A DNA stretch of 64,000 nucleotides. Source: an uncultured Comamonas sp. (GTDB taxonomy: Bacteria; Pseudomonadota; Gammaproteobacteria; Burkholderiales; Burkholderiaceae_C). The first letter of the stretch is position 1, and the number at the start of each line of letters is the position of its first letter. Position numbers and translations under genes: made by a program. Shown here in pieces: positions 40,269 to 48,869 of this stretch. The stretch lies in assembly GCA_947306475.1 (NCBI GenBank), contig CAMZGS010000006.1, positions 137,001 to 201,000 on the forward strand, written 5' to 3'. The notes below the pieces were generated by a model that worked only from the letters and a program-made list of their open reading frames with translations, did not search any database and was not told the origin of the DNA.

Positions 40269-41710
40269 GCATGGTTCATCCATCGGCGCCGCCATGGCGG
40301 CTGGTGCACCAGTGCGTGGCGCATTGGGCGCAGCAGCGGCCCCAGGCCCTGGCGTTGTGCAGCGAGGGCGAGCAGCTCAGCTTTGCCCAATTGCACCAGC
40401 GCGTGCAGGCGGCAGCGCAAGCGCTGGTGCAGGCGCGGGCAGCGCATACCGTGCTGCTGCCATTGCAGGCGGGCGTGGTCGAGAGCCTGGTGCAGTTTGT
40501 GGCGGTGCTGGCCAGTGGCCGCTGCGCCGCGCTGGGCGATAGCGCCTGGCCCCTGGCGATGGAGCAATCGGTGCGCGCCGCGCTGGATGCGCTGCCCGCG
40601 TACGTGGCGCAGCAGCCCGATCTGGCGCCGTTTTACATCGGCTTCACCTCGGGCAGCTCGGGGCGGCCCAAGGGCTTTCGGCGCCACCATCGCTCGTGGG
40701 TGGAAAGTTTTGTCGCCACGCAGGACACCTTCCCGCAGGTGCTGCAGGGGCCGGTGCTGGCGCCGGGACGCATGGGGCATTCGCTGTTTCTGTTTGCCGC
40801 TCTGCTGGGTCTGTGGACCGGGCAGGGCACGCTGGTGCAGGAAAGGTTTTCTGCCGAGCAGACCTGGGCGCAGTTGCAGCAGCACCCAGGCTGCACCCTG
40901 GTGGCAGTGCCCAGCCAGCTCATGCTGCTGATGCAACTGGCCGCGCGCAAAGGCTGGGCGCCACTGACGCAGCCACGCCTAGTGCTGATCAGCGGCGCGC
41001 GCTGGATGCGCGAGCACACACCGCGCCTGCGCCAGCTGCTGCCCCAGGCGCGCGTGGTGGAGTTCTACGGCGCCTCCGAGGCCAGCTACATCGCCTGGAT
41101 GGAGGTGGATCCGCAGGCGCACCCGCAGGTGGTGGGCCAGCCCTTTGGGCAGGTAGAGCTGCGCATTGGCGATGCGCCCGATGCGCCGCAGCCGCCCGGA
41201 AGCGTGGGGCGCATCTGGATGCGCAGCCCGATGCTGTTCATGGACTATGTGCACGCGCACGATGGCTCGGCCGCCCAGCGCGTGGGCGACTGGCTCACCG
41301 TGCACGACATGGGCTGGCTCGATGCGCATGGCCGCCTGCACCTGTGCGGGCGCGCCAGCCGCATGCTGGTCACGCAAGGCAAAAACCTGTTCCCTGAAGA
41401 AGTCGAGGTGCGCCTGCTGCAGCATCCGGCCATCGCCCAGGCCAGCGTGCACGGTCAGGCCGATGGGCTGCGCGGCCAGCGCGTGCATGCTGTGCTGCTG
41501 GGCGCAGGCGATCTGCCCGCACCCAGCGCCTTGGCCGCGTGGTGCCAGGCGGCGCTGGAGCCCTACAAAACCCCGCGCCGCTGGTGGCGCTGGACGGGCA
41601 CCTGGCCGCAGACGCACAGCGGCAAGACCGACCATGCTGCCTTGCAGGCGGCCGTGGCACAGGCGCTGCAAGGCCAGGTACCAGCGCAGCTGCGGCCCTG
41701 GGGCGTTTGA
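40265..41710 (+). CDS. AMP-dependent acyl-CoA ligase, YhfT-like
   Basis: 481 residues from GTG at 40265 (GTGA overlap with bioY); an ATG at 40271 is an alternative with a better-spaced G-rich site. It is an ANL-superfamily adenylating enzyme: P-loop FTSGSSGRPKGFRRH, EFYGASEASYIAW, and the hinge/C-terminal GRASRMLVTQGKNLFPEEVE and KTDHAAL lysine. Fatty-acid or dicarboxylate substrates are possible. The same gene type lies with bioY and a thiolase in the BirA-controlled yhfUTS operon of Bacillus subtilis, so a role in making or salvaging a biotin precursor such as pimeloyl-CoA is inferred. Confidence 0.8.
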   Translation: MSMVHPSAPPWRLVHQCVAHWAQQRPQALALCSEGEQLSFAQLHQRVQAAAQALVQARAAHTVLLPLQAGVVESLVQFVAVLASGRCAALGDSAWPLAMEQSVRAALDALPAYVAQQPDLAPFYIGFTSGSSGRPKGFRRHHRSWVESFVATQDTFPQVLQGPVLAPGRMGHSLFLFAALLGLWTGQGTLVQERFSAEQTWAQLQQHPGCTLVAVPSQLMLLMQLAARKGWAPLTQPRLVLISGARWMREHTPRLRQLLPQARVVEFYGASEASYIAWMEVDPQAHPQVVGQPFGQVELRIGDAPDAPQPPGSVGRIWMRSPMLFMDYVHAHDGSAAQRVGDWLTVHDMGWLDAHGRLHLCGRASRMLVTQGKNLFPEEVEVRLLQHPAIAQASVHGQADGLRGQRVHAVLLGAGDLPAPSALAAWCQAALEPYKTPRRWWRWTGTWPQTHSGKTDHAALQAAVAQALQGQVPAQLRPWGV

Positions 41711-41711
41711 G

Positions 41712-42875
41712 ATGTGGCCCATCCTGGCCTGGGCACGCACGCCGGTGGCACCGGTGGGCGGGGCCCTGGCGCGCTGCAGCATCCATGAGCTGGCCCAGCC
41801 GCTGGTGGCGCAGCTGCTGACGCACACCCAGCTGCCCGCGCAGGCGGTGGATGCGCTGCTCTTGGGCAATGCCCTGGGCGCCAATGGCAACCCGGCGCGC
41901 ATGGTGGCGCTGGCCGCTGGTCTGCCCGAGCGCGTGGCCACAGCCAGCATCGACAGCCAATGCTGCGCCGGGATGGACGCCGTCACCCACGCCTGCGCCT
42001 GGCTGGCGCTGGGACAGGCCGATATCGTCATTGCCGGCGGTGCCGAGGCCTGGAGCCGCGCGCCGATTCGCATGCATCGCCCGCTGGATGCCGCGCAGGC
42101 GCCCGTGCCGTTTGAGCGCCCGGCCTTTGCCCCATGGCCGCAGCGCGATCCCGATCTGTTCGATGCCGCTGCCACGGGCGCCGCGGCCAGCGGCTGCACG
42201 CGCCCAGCGCAGGATGCCTGGGCCGTACTCAGCCACCAGCGGGCGCGAGCCTACAGCGGCGCCGATGCACCGCCGCGCCCTGAGATCGTGCCGCTGGCGG
42301 GCTTGGCGCACGATGCCTATCCGCGTGCCCTCACGGCCACGCGCGCAGCGCGTATGCCGCTGCTGCGCCCGGCCAGCGATGCCCAGGGGCGCGATTGCGG
42401 GCTCAGCCAGATTGCCGTCTCACCCAAGGCCGATGGCGCCGCGCTGTTGCTGCTGGCCAGCCCGCAGGCCTGCGCGCGCTGGGGCGTGGCGCCACGGGCC
42501 TACTGGCGCGCGGGTGTGATGCTGGGCGCTGCCCCTGAGCAGCCGATGCAAGCGGCGCAGCAGGCAGCGCAGGCATTGCTGCAACGCCAGGGCATCACGG
42601 CTGCGCAGCTGGAGCTGCTGGAGCTGCACGATGCCTTTGCCGCCCAAGCGCTGGGCTTTGCCGCCGCCTTGGGTGTGCTGCCAGAGCGCCTGAATCGGCA
42701 AGGTGGCGGGCTGGCGCGGGGCCATCCCATCGGTGCTTCCGGGGCGATTGCCCTGGTGCAGGCGCTGGCGCAATTGACGCAATCGGCGCCGGGCGAGCAG
42801 GCCCTGGTGGCGATTGCCGGGGCGGGAGGCCTGGGATCTGCTACCTTATTGGAAGCTGCTGGCGCTGAAAGGTAA
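41712..42875 (+). CDS. Thiolase-like protein, YhfS-like, lacking second catalytic Cys
   Basis: 387 residues from the ATG at 41712, just after the ligase stop. A thiolase fold with the acylated cysteine region DSQCCAGMDAV (Cys84), HDAF in place of NEAF (ELHDAFAAQAL) and the histidine motif GGGLARGHPIGASGA. The usual C-terminal CxGGG cysteine is absent: the segment reads AIAGAGGLGSATLL. It may therefore be impaired in the condensation/cleavage step or work in a modified way. Linked to bioMNY and the ligase in one operon; pimeloyl-CoA metabolism is an inference. The last codons lie in an AGCTGCTGGCGCTG repeat arm. Confidence 0.8.
   Translation: MWPILAWARTPVAPVGGALARCSIHELAQPLVAQLLTHTQLPAQAVDALLLGNALGANGNPARMVALAAGLPERVATASIDSQCCAGMDAVTHACAWLALGQADIVIAGGAEAWSRAPIRMHRPLDAAQAPVPFERPAFAPWPQRDPDLFDAAATGAAASGCTRPAQDAWAVLSHQRARAYSGADAPPRPEIVPLAGLAHDAYPRALTATRAARMPLLRPASDAQGRDCGLSQIAVSPKADGAALLLLASPQACARWGVAPRAYWRAGVMLGAAPEQPMQAAQQAAQALLQRQGITAAQLELLELHDAFAAQALGFAAALGVLPERLNRQGGGLARGHPIGASGAIALVQALAQLTQSAPGEQALVAIAGAGGLGSATLLEAAGAER
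42850..42866. repeat. Solo AGCTGCTGGCGCT repeat arm at the thiolase 3' end
   Basis: The left outer arm of the palindromic repeat family occurs inside the last codons of the thiolase gene (AAGCTGCTGGCGCTGA). No matching right arm was seen, so it is either a decayed copy or chance similarity. Confidence 0.35.
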
Positions 42876-42984
42876 ATGAATTTACGCTTATTTATGCTTA
42901 AGATCTTTGACTGGTAGGCGTACGAAGCTTCCTTTTTGATAGTTGATGCCCGCATGCGGCAGCGGGTTTTCTACAATTGCGTCC

Positions 42985-43192
42985 TTTGGTGCTCGCAGGG
43001 TGGTTCCAACCCTGCAGTTAAACGGGAAACATGGACGCTGGCCTGGGCTGCACCGCCCAGCCGCGCAGCATGTACTGCCCCCGCAACAGTGTGCGCACCG
43101 GTCGCAAGACCACCCATTCGCCCCCTGGGTCACTGCAGCCTTGTGCTGTGGGAAGGCCGCGTCTGGGATGTGCGCCAGTCTGGATACCGGCC
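42985..43192 (+). ncRNA. Cobalamin (adenosylcobalamin-type) riboswitch
   Basis: Lies in the 401-base gap ahead of the BtuB-like gene. Its conserved blocks appear in the expected order: GGTGCT at the start, AAACGGGAAAC, a GCACCGCCCAGC arm, the invariant GCCCCCGCAAC (43077-43087), GGGTCACTG, GGGAAGGCC and the closing CCAGTCTGGATACCGGCC. This is a B12-sensing leader that lowers expression of the receptor gene when cobalamin is plentiful. Downstream, 43240-43274 holds GGCG...CGCC stems and CTTTTTTC, a possible expression-platform terminator. A TACAAT -10 candidate lies at 42972-42977. Confidence 0.92.
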
Positions 43193-43276
43193 AAAAAGGT
43201 GCCGATTTGCTTGGTGCAAATGGGCGTGTGTGTGACGCCTTGGCGGGGACGCCGGGGCGAACCTTTTTTCTCCTTT

Positions 43277-45202
43277 ATGCAACATCCTTTTTCTTTTGGC
43301 GTGCCCACGCAGGGCACGCGCTGGGCAGCGCACGCGCCTTTGGCCGCAGTGGCGCTGGCCGTTTTCACCCTGGCCGAGGGCAGTGCAGCCGCTGCACCTG
43401 CCAGCCAGCTACCCGAAACCGTGGTCACCGCCACGCGCAGCAGCACCAAGCTCGATGAGACGCTGGCCGATGTGCGCGTTATCAGCGCCGAGCAGATCGA
43501 GCAATCCTCGGGCCGCTCGCTGGCTGAAGTGCTGCAGCGCTTTGCTGGGGCGCAAATGTCCAGCAACGGCGGGCGCGGCAACACGCAAAGCGTGTACCTG
43601 CGCGGCAGCAACAAAGTCATTTTGCTGATTGATGGGGTGCGCTATGGCTCGGCCACGCTGGGCACGCCCACGCTGGAGTCGCTGCCGCTGGAAGCCATCG
43701 AGCGCATCGAGGTGGTGCACGGCCCAGCTTCTGCGCTGTACGGCAGCGACGCCATTGGCGGCGTGATCCAGATCTTCACCAAGCAGGGCAAGGGGGTGCA
43801 GCAGGCCTTTGCGCCGCACGCTTCCCTGACCTGGGGACGTGCCGGCTACAAAAAGGCCGAAGGCGGCTTTGCCGGTGCGCAGCATGGCTGGAACTACAGC
43901 GTCAATGTCGCGCGCGTGATCGAGCCGGGCTTTTCCGCCACCAACGCCAAAAGCGCCGATTACCGCCCGGACCGCGACAAGTTCAACCAAAGCTCCATCA
44001 GCGCGGCGCTGGGCTATGCCTTCAATGCCGACTGGCGCCTGGATGCCAACCTGATGCGCGCCGACAGCCGCTCGGAGTTCGACCAGGATCAGTGGTATCA
44101 GCCCGATGGCAGCGTGGCGCTGGTCGATGGCTCCTACAGCAAGCTGCGCGCCTCGACGGCGCAGCTCAAGCTCTCGGGCAAACTGCTGGAGCACTGGCGC
44201 AGTAGCGTGAGCATTGCCCGCTCCAACGACGAGCAGCGCTCGCACCACCAGCTGCGCGGCAGCACGCAGCGCTACCAGGACCTGTTCCAGACCGAGCAGA
44301 CCGAATACAAGTGGGACAACGAGCTGCGTACCGCCCTGGGCGTGGTGGTGGCCGGGCTGGAGCGCCTGGAGCAGAAGGTCAGCTCCAGCGAGCAGTACGA
44401 CCGCCGGGAGCGTTCGACCAACGCCGCCTATGTGGGCCTGAACGGCAGCCACGGCCCGCACTCCTGGCAGGTGAATCTGCGCCGCGACGACAACTCGCAG
44501 TTTGGTGGCTACAACACCTGGGGCATTGGCTATGGCTACGAGATCGTCTCCGGCCTGCGCGCACGCGTGGCGCGTGCCAGCAGCATGAAGGCACCCACCT
44601 TCAACGACCTGTACTACCCCTATTCGGGCAACCCCAAGCTGCGGCCCGAAAGCGCCCTGGGCAATGAAATCGGCCTGGACTGGGAACTGGGGCGGCACGT
44701 CTTCAAGCTCACCGGCTTTGACAACCAGATCAGCAACCTGATTGCCTGGGCGCCCGAGGATGTCAACGACCCGTGGAGCCTGTGGTTCCCGTTCAACATC
44801 AACCAGGCGCGCAGCAAGGGCTGGTCGCTGGCCTACCAGACCCGCTGGGATGGCTGGGACTTTTCCGCGCGCTATGAGCACCTGGACCTGCACGACGGCA
44901 CCGGCCTGCGCCTGACCGACCGCATGCCCGAGCACCAGATCGCCCTGGCGCTGGACAAGCGCATCGGCGCCTGGACGCTGGGCGCCAGCGCCCTGCACGT
45001 CGGCAAGCGCACCGACTGGCAGGGCACGATGCACCTGGGCAGCTACACCACGGTGGATGCTCATGTGCACTACCAGTGGAGCAAGCAGCTGGCCCTGCAG
45101 GCACGCGTCATCAACCTGACCGACAAGCGCTACGAAACCGCCTACGGCTACAACCAGCGCGGCCGCGCCGGGTATGTGACGCTGAAGTGGGATTTGCGCT
45201 AA
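43277..45202 (+). CDS. btuB: TonB-dependent vitamin B12 receptor, BtuB-like
   Basis: 641 residues from the ATG at 43277 ([17 protein letters not shown]), with a signal peptide ending near SAAAAP. A TonB-box-like stretch ([13 protein letters not shown]), a plug domain ([41 protein letters not shown]) and a C-terminal beta-barrel ending in aromatic YVTLKWDLR mark an outer-membrane TonB receptor. The riboswitch directly upstream supports cobalamin or cobinamide as substrate. No good Shine-Dalgarno sequence precedes the ATG (CTCCTTT), so start choice carries some doubt. Confidence 0.92.
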   Translation: MQHPFSFGVPTQGTRWAAHAPLAAVALAVFTLAEGSAAAAPASQLPETVVTATRSSTKLDETLADVRVISAEQIEQSSGRSLAEVLQRFAGAQMSSNGGRGNTQSVYLRGSNKVILLIDGVRYGSATLGTPTLESLPLEAIERIEVVHGPASALYGSDAIGGVIQIFTKQGKGVQQAFAPHASLTWGRAGYKKAEGGFAGAQHGWNYSVNVARVIEPGFSATNAKSADYRPDRDKFNQSSISAALGYAFNADWRLDANLMRADSRSEFDQDQWYQPDGSVALVDGSYSKLRASTAQLKLSGKLLEHWRSSVSIARSNDEQRSHHQLRGSTQRYQDLFQTEQTEYKWDNELRTALGVVVAGLERLEQKVSSSEQYDRRERSTNAAYVGLNGSHGPHSWQVNLRRDDNSQFGGYNTWGIGYGYEIVSGLRARVARASSMKAPTFNDLYYPYSGNPKLRPESALGNEIGLDWELGRHVFKLTGFDNQISNLIAWAPEDVNDPWSLWFPFNINQARSKGWSLAYQTRWDGWDFSARYEHLDLHDGTGLRLTDRMPEHQIALALDKRIGAWTLGASALHVGKRTDWQGTMHLGSYTTVDAHVHYQWSKQLALQARVINLTDKRYETAYGYNQRGRAGYVTLKWDLR

Positions 45203-45357
45203 GGCGCAGGCGCGGCAAGCACTGGCACTCAATGCGAATGCATCTGCTTGCCGCTCGTATGCCGAGCATTTGCGCGTGGTCATTGCCTCCACATCCAAAG
45301 TGCCAGGTACAGGCTGCGGGATACTCGGCCCATTGCGATTTTTTCAGGGACAACGAC

Positions 45358-45822
45358 ATGCAAGGCCATCCGGAAGTTCTCGCCTATCTGAACGAGCTGT
45401 TGCGCGGGGAGCTGGCCGCGCGCGACCAGTACTTTGTGCATTCGCGCACCTATGAGGATCAGGGTTTTGCCAAGCTGTTTGCGCGTCTGGACCACGAGAT
45501 GCAGGAGGAAACCCAGCACGCCGATGCGCTGCTGCGGCGCATCCTGATGCTGGGCGGGCGCCCCGACATGCGCCCCAAGGAGTTCACCCCAGGCGAGACC
45601 GTGCCGCAGATGCTGCGCAAGGATCTGGATACGGAGTACGAAGTGCGCGCGGCTTTGCGCAAGGGCATTGCCCTGTGCGAGGAGCACGGCGACTACGTCA
45701 GCCGCGACATCCTGTTGCAGCAGCTGCGCGATACCGAAGAGGACCACGCCTACTGGCTGGAAAAGCAGCTCAGTCTGATTGAGCAGGTAGGGCTGCAAAA
45801 TTATTTGCAAAGCCAGATGTGA
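45358..45822 (+). CDS. bfr: Bacterioferritin, heme-ligand methionine absent
   Basis: 154 residues from the ATG at 45358 ([19 protein letters not shown]). The di-iron ferroxidase ligands align with E. coli Bfr: Glu18, Glu51, His54, and the C-terminal [12 protein letters not shown] supplies the remaining pair. The position of the inter-subunit heme ligand Met52 is threonine here (EETQH). The subunit may therefore not bind heme alone, as for the alpha-type partners in two-subunit bacterioferritins. It stores iron as a 24-mer cage. A terminator follows. Confidence 0.92.
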   Translation: MQGHPEVLAYLNELLRGELAARDQYFVHSRTYEDQGFAKLFARLDHEMQEETQHADALLRRILMLGGRPDMRPKEFTPGETVPQMLRKDLDTEYEVRAALRKGIALCEEHGDYVSRDILLQQLRDTEEDHAYWLEKQLSLIEQVGLQNYLQSQM

Positions 45823-45859
45823 AGCGCCCAGCGCTGCAAGCTCAACAGTCCAGACAAAG

Positions 45860-45880
45860 GGCGCCATTGGCGCCTTTTTT
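45860..45880 (+). terminator. Rho-independent terminator after bfr
   Basis: GGCGCC-ATT-GGCGCC followed by six T. It overlaps the last codon of the convergent miaA gene. Confidence 0.8.
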
Positions 45881-46907
45881 ACGTCTGGCTTGCGTCTGGC
45901 AGAGGGGCTTGGTTGGGCAAGAGCGCCAGCGCCTGCTGCACCAGCGTGGCTTGCGCAGCGGGCGCATCGCAGGCGATGGCGCGACGCTGGGGCATGCTGC
46001 GCAGCCAGGTGATCTGGCGCTTGGCCAGCTGGCGGGTGGCGGCAATGCCTTTTTCGCGCAGGCTGGGCAAGTCCAGTGCCTGGCCGCTGGCAGCAACCAG
46101 GTCCAGCGCTTCCCAGGCCTGGCGGTAGCCCACGCAGCGCATGCTGGGCAGATCCAGATGCAGGTCGCCGCGCGCGCGCAGGGTGTGCATTTCGTCCAGG
46201 AAGCCACCATCGAGCATGGCATCAAAGCGCTGCGCAATGCGCTGGTGCAGCCAGGCGCGCTCTTGCGGTTCTAAGGAAAAAAAGCCGTTTGCGCTGATGG
46301 GGCAAGCGCTGTTAGCTCGCTTTTCAGGAGTGTGAAAGCTGGACAGAGGGCGGCCGGTGCTGTGCCACACCTCCAGCGCGCGCTGGATGCGTTGGCTGTC
46401 GCCCGGGGCCAGGCGTGCAGCGGTAATGGGATCGACCTGCGCCAGTTGTGCGTGCAGGGCAGGCCAGCCCAGCTCGGCGGCTTGGGCGTCGATGCGCGCG
46501 CGCACGGCGAGGTTGGCGGCGGGCATTTCGTCCAGACCGTCCAGCAGCGCCTTGAAGTAGAGCATGGTGCCGCCCACCAGCAGCGGCACGGCGTGGCGGG
46601 CGCGGATCTCGGCCACCAGGCGCGTGGCATCGCGTACAAACTCGGCAGCGCTGTAGGACTGCAAGGGGTCAAGGATGTCGATCAGGTGGTGCGGTACCTG
46701 GGCCTGCTCGGCAGTGCTGGGCTTGGCGGTGCCAATGTCCATGCCGCGATAGACCAAGGCCGAATCGACGCTGATGATCTCGCAGGCCTGACCACGGGCG
46801 GCCAGGGCGTCAGCCAGGACCAGGGCAGCGGCGGTCTTGCCACTGGCGGTGGGGCCGGCGATGGCGATGCAGGGCAGCAGGGGTTGTGCGGGGGAAGAAA
46901 CAGTCAC
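45879..46907 (-). CDS. miaA: tRNA dimethylallyltransferase MiaA
   Basis: 342 residues. MiaA transfers a dimethylallyl group to A37 of tRNAs reading UNN codons. The P-loop is at residues 18-25 (GPTASGKT), [16 protein letters not shown] supplies substrate contacts, and [13 protein letters not shown] and RCVGYRQ complete the core. Residues 197-209 are encoded by a copy of the short palindromic intergenic repeat (46283-46317), which adds a stretch in the variable region before [12 protein letters not shown]. The frame is maintained, so the protein is probably active. Confidence 0.95.
   Translation of the reverse strand: MTVSSPAQPLLPCIAIAGPTASGKTAAALVLADALAARGQACEIISVDSALVYRGMDIGTAKPSTAEQAQVPHHLIDILDPLQSYSAAEFVRDATRLVAEIRARHAVPLLVGGTMLYFKALLDGLDEMPAANLAVRARIDAQAAELGWPALHAQLAQVDPITAARLAPGDSQRIQRALEVWHSTGRPLSSFHTPEKRANSACPISANGFFSLEPQERAWLHQRIAQRFDAMLDGGFLDEMHTLRARGDLHLDLPSMRCVGYRQAWEALDLVAASGQALDLPSLREKGIAATRQLAKRQITWLRSMPQRRAIACDAPAAQATLVQQALALLPNQAPLPDASQT
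46283..46317. repeat. Short-form palindromic repeat inside miaA
   Basis: AGCCGTTTGCGCT-GATGGGG-CAAGCGCTGTTAGCT. It shares ATGGGGCAAGCGCTG with the intergenic copy at 50834 and the AGCGCT arms with others. It lies within the miaA reading frame without breaking it. Confidence 0.65.
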
Positions 46908-46925
46908 TACAAAGAGGGCGGGTGG

Positions 46926-48164
46926 CTAGGAGGAGGGCGCAAATTTTTGCACAGGCCACCAGGCCACGATGGCCAGCAGGATGGAGCAGCCCCAGACGCC
47001 ATAGACCAGCGGCCAGACCGTGCCGTCCATGCTGCGGCCCAGCCACAGACCGATGGCAAAGGCCAGCAGCGTCATCATGAAGCCGTTGAAGGCCGAGGCC
47101 ACGCCCGCTGCCTGCGGAAACGGCGCCACGCAGCCCGACTGGCCGCAGGGCTGGTGGATGCCATGCCCCAGCGTGAAGATATAGAACGGCAGCAGCAGGG
47201 CCACCGGGTGGTGCCAGCCCATGAAGGCCACCAAGGCCAGCAGCGTGCCGCCGGTGATGCTCAGCACCCCGGCGATGGCCACGGTGCGTGCCAACCCCCA
47301 GCGCGCCATCAGCGCGCGGCACAAAAAGGTGCCGAAAAAGTAGAACAACCCCGAGGTGAACAGCACCCAGCCGTAGTGGGTGCGGCTGACGCCCAGCACA
47401 TCGATGAAGATGAAGGAGGACGAGGCCAGATAGGTGAACAGGCCGCCGTAGGAGGCGGTGGTCAGCAGCGAATAGGACAAGAACGTGGGATGGCGCAGCA
47501 CCATGGCCCAGGTGCTCACCAGGGTGCGCGGCTGCAAGGCCTTGGGGTTGGGCTGGCGCAGCGTCTCGGGCATGTACAGCAACACCAGCATCAGGCAGGC
47601 CAGCGCATAGACGCCCACCCCGGCCAGCGGGGCGCGCCAGCCCAGCCATTGGGTGAGCAGTCCGCCGACGGGGGCGCACAGGCAGGCTACCACCCCCAGG
47701 CCAGTGAGCGCCTTGGACATGGCGCGCGCGCCGGCCACCGGGGTGTACAGATCGCGCACGATGGCGCGCCCGCACATCACCACCGCCCCCATGGCCGCAC
47801 CCTGGATGGTGCGGCAGACAATCAGCATTTCCACGCTGTTGGCCAGGGCACCGGCCAGCGCCGCCAGGGTGTACAGCACGATGCTGGACAGCAGGATGGG
47901 GCGGCGGCCAAAGCGGTCGGACAGCGGCCCCCAGATCAGCTGCGAGCAGCCAAAGGCCAGCAGCAGGGCGCTGAGGGTGAGTTGCCCGGCGGCCATGCTG
48001 CCGCCCAGTGCCTGCGTCAGTGCCGGCAGGGCCGGCAGGTAGGCATCGGTGGTGACGGGTTGCAGGCTGAGCAGGGCGGCCAGCACCACGATGGTGGCGG
48101 CCGCCTCTGCGGTGCGGGCGTTGGGATCGGTGTGGGAGGGGGAAGCGGTCACAGGAGCAGACAT
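46926..48164 (-). CDS. Bcr/CflA-family drug efflux MFS transporter
   Basis: 412 residues, twelve predicted transmembrane helices. The DAYLPALPALTQALG start and the loop GPLSDRFGRRPIL (motif A of the major facilitator superfamily) are typical of Bcr/CflA drug:proton antiporters. The exported compound is unknown; bicyclomycin and sulfonamides are the family examples. It precedes miaA on the same strand with an 18-base gap. Confidence 0.88.
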   Translation of the reverse strand: MSAPVTASPSHTDPNARTAEAAATIVVLAALLSLQPVTTDAYLPALPALTQALGGSMAAGQLTLSALLLAFGCSQLIWGPLSDRFGRRPILLSSIVLYTLAALAGALANSVEMLIVCRTIQGAAMGAVVMCGRAIVRDLYTPVAGARAMSKALTGLGVVACLCAPVGGLLTQWLGWRAPLAGVGVYALACLMLVLLYMPETLRQPNPKALQPRTLVSTWAMVLRHPTFLSYSLLTTASYGGLFTYLASSSFIFIDVLGVSRTHYGWVLFTSGLFYFFGTFLCRALMARWGLARTVAIAGVLSITGGTLLALVAFMGWHHPVALLLPFYIFTLGHGIHQPCGQSGCVAPFPQAAGVASAFNGFMMTLLAFAIGLWLGRSMDGTVWPLVYGVWGCSILLAIVAWWPVQKFAPSS

Positions 48165-48185
48165 GGGGCAGGAGCTTAGCGCCTG

Positions 48186-48842
48186 CTAGGCCTGTGCATC
48201 GGCTTGCTGCTCGGGGGCAGCCTGCACGAAGGCGGGCAGTTGTTCGCAGGCCTGGACGATGCGCTCAATCGTCGGATAGGCATCCGTCGGGCAGGCAAAG
48301 CGCCGCGCGTTGAACACCTGGGGCACCAGGCAGCAGTCGGCCAGGCTGGGCGTATCGCCGTGGCAGAAGCGTCCGGTGGCGCTGCTGCTGGTGAGCATGG
48401 TTTCCATGGCGCTCAGGCCCTCGCGGATCCAGTGCTGGTACCAGGCGGTTTTCTGTTCATCGGACAGGGACAGCTCCTGCGTCAGGTAGCGCAGCACGCG
48501 CAGGTTGTTGAGCGGGTGGATCTCGCAGGCCACCGCCTGGGCCAGGGCGCGTACGCGCGCACGGCCCAGGGTGTCGGCTGGCAGCAGGGCCGGCGTGTCG
48601 GGATAGGCCTCATCCAGGTACTCCATGATGGCCAGCGACTGGGTCAGCACGTTGCCCTCTTCGGTGCGCAGCGACGGCACCAGCTGCTGCGGGTTGATGG
48701 CGCGGTAGGCTGCGCTGTGGTGCTGGCCGCCGTCATGGACCAGATGGACGAACTCCGACGCATAGGGCAGGCCCTTGAGCCCCAGGGCAATGCGAACGCG
48801 GTAGGCCGCCGAGCTGCGAAAGTAGGTGTAAAGCGTGAGCAT
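48186..48842 (-). CDS. maiA: Maleylacetoacetate/maleylpyruvate isomerase (zeta-class GST)
   Basis: 218 residues. The N-terminal thioredoxin-like motif is SSAAYRVRIAL (residues 10-20), where maleylacetoacetate isomerases usually have SSCSxRVRIAL; NPQQLVPSL and the C-terminal SLADCCLVPQVFNARRF fit the zeta class. It would isomerise the cis ring-cleavage product (maleylpyruvate or maleylacetoacetate) with glutathione. It is the last gene of the aromatic-compound operon starting at 56611. Substrate is uncertain because homogentisate and gentisate pathways use close relatives. Confidence 0.88.
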   Translation of the reverse strand: MLTLYTYFRSSAAYRVRIALGLKGLPYASEFVHLVHDGGQHHSAAYRAINPQQLVPSLRTEEGNVLTQSLAIMEYLDEAYPDTPALLPADTLGRARVRALAQAVACEIHPLNNLRVLRYLTQELSLSDEQKTAWYQHWIREGLSAMETMLTSSSATGRFCHGDTPSLADCCLVPQVFNARRFACPTDAYPTIERIVQACEQLPAFVQAAPEQQADAQA

Positions 48843-48869
48843 GGGAAACAGTGCCTCCTCGTTCCTTTT

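Noticed and set aside
43409-45298. 629-residue frame antisense to btuB
   Set aside because: Shadow frame with no recognisable motif; the plus-strand gene has signal, plug and barrel.
45203-45357. Possible Fur box ahead of bfr (AATGCGAATGCATCTGC)
   Set aside because: Too few matches to the GATAATGATAATCATTATC pattern.
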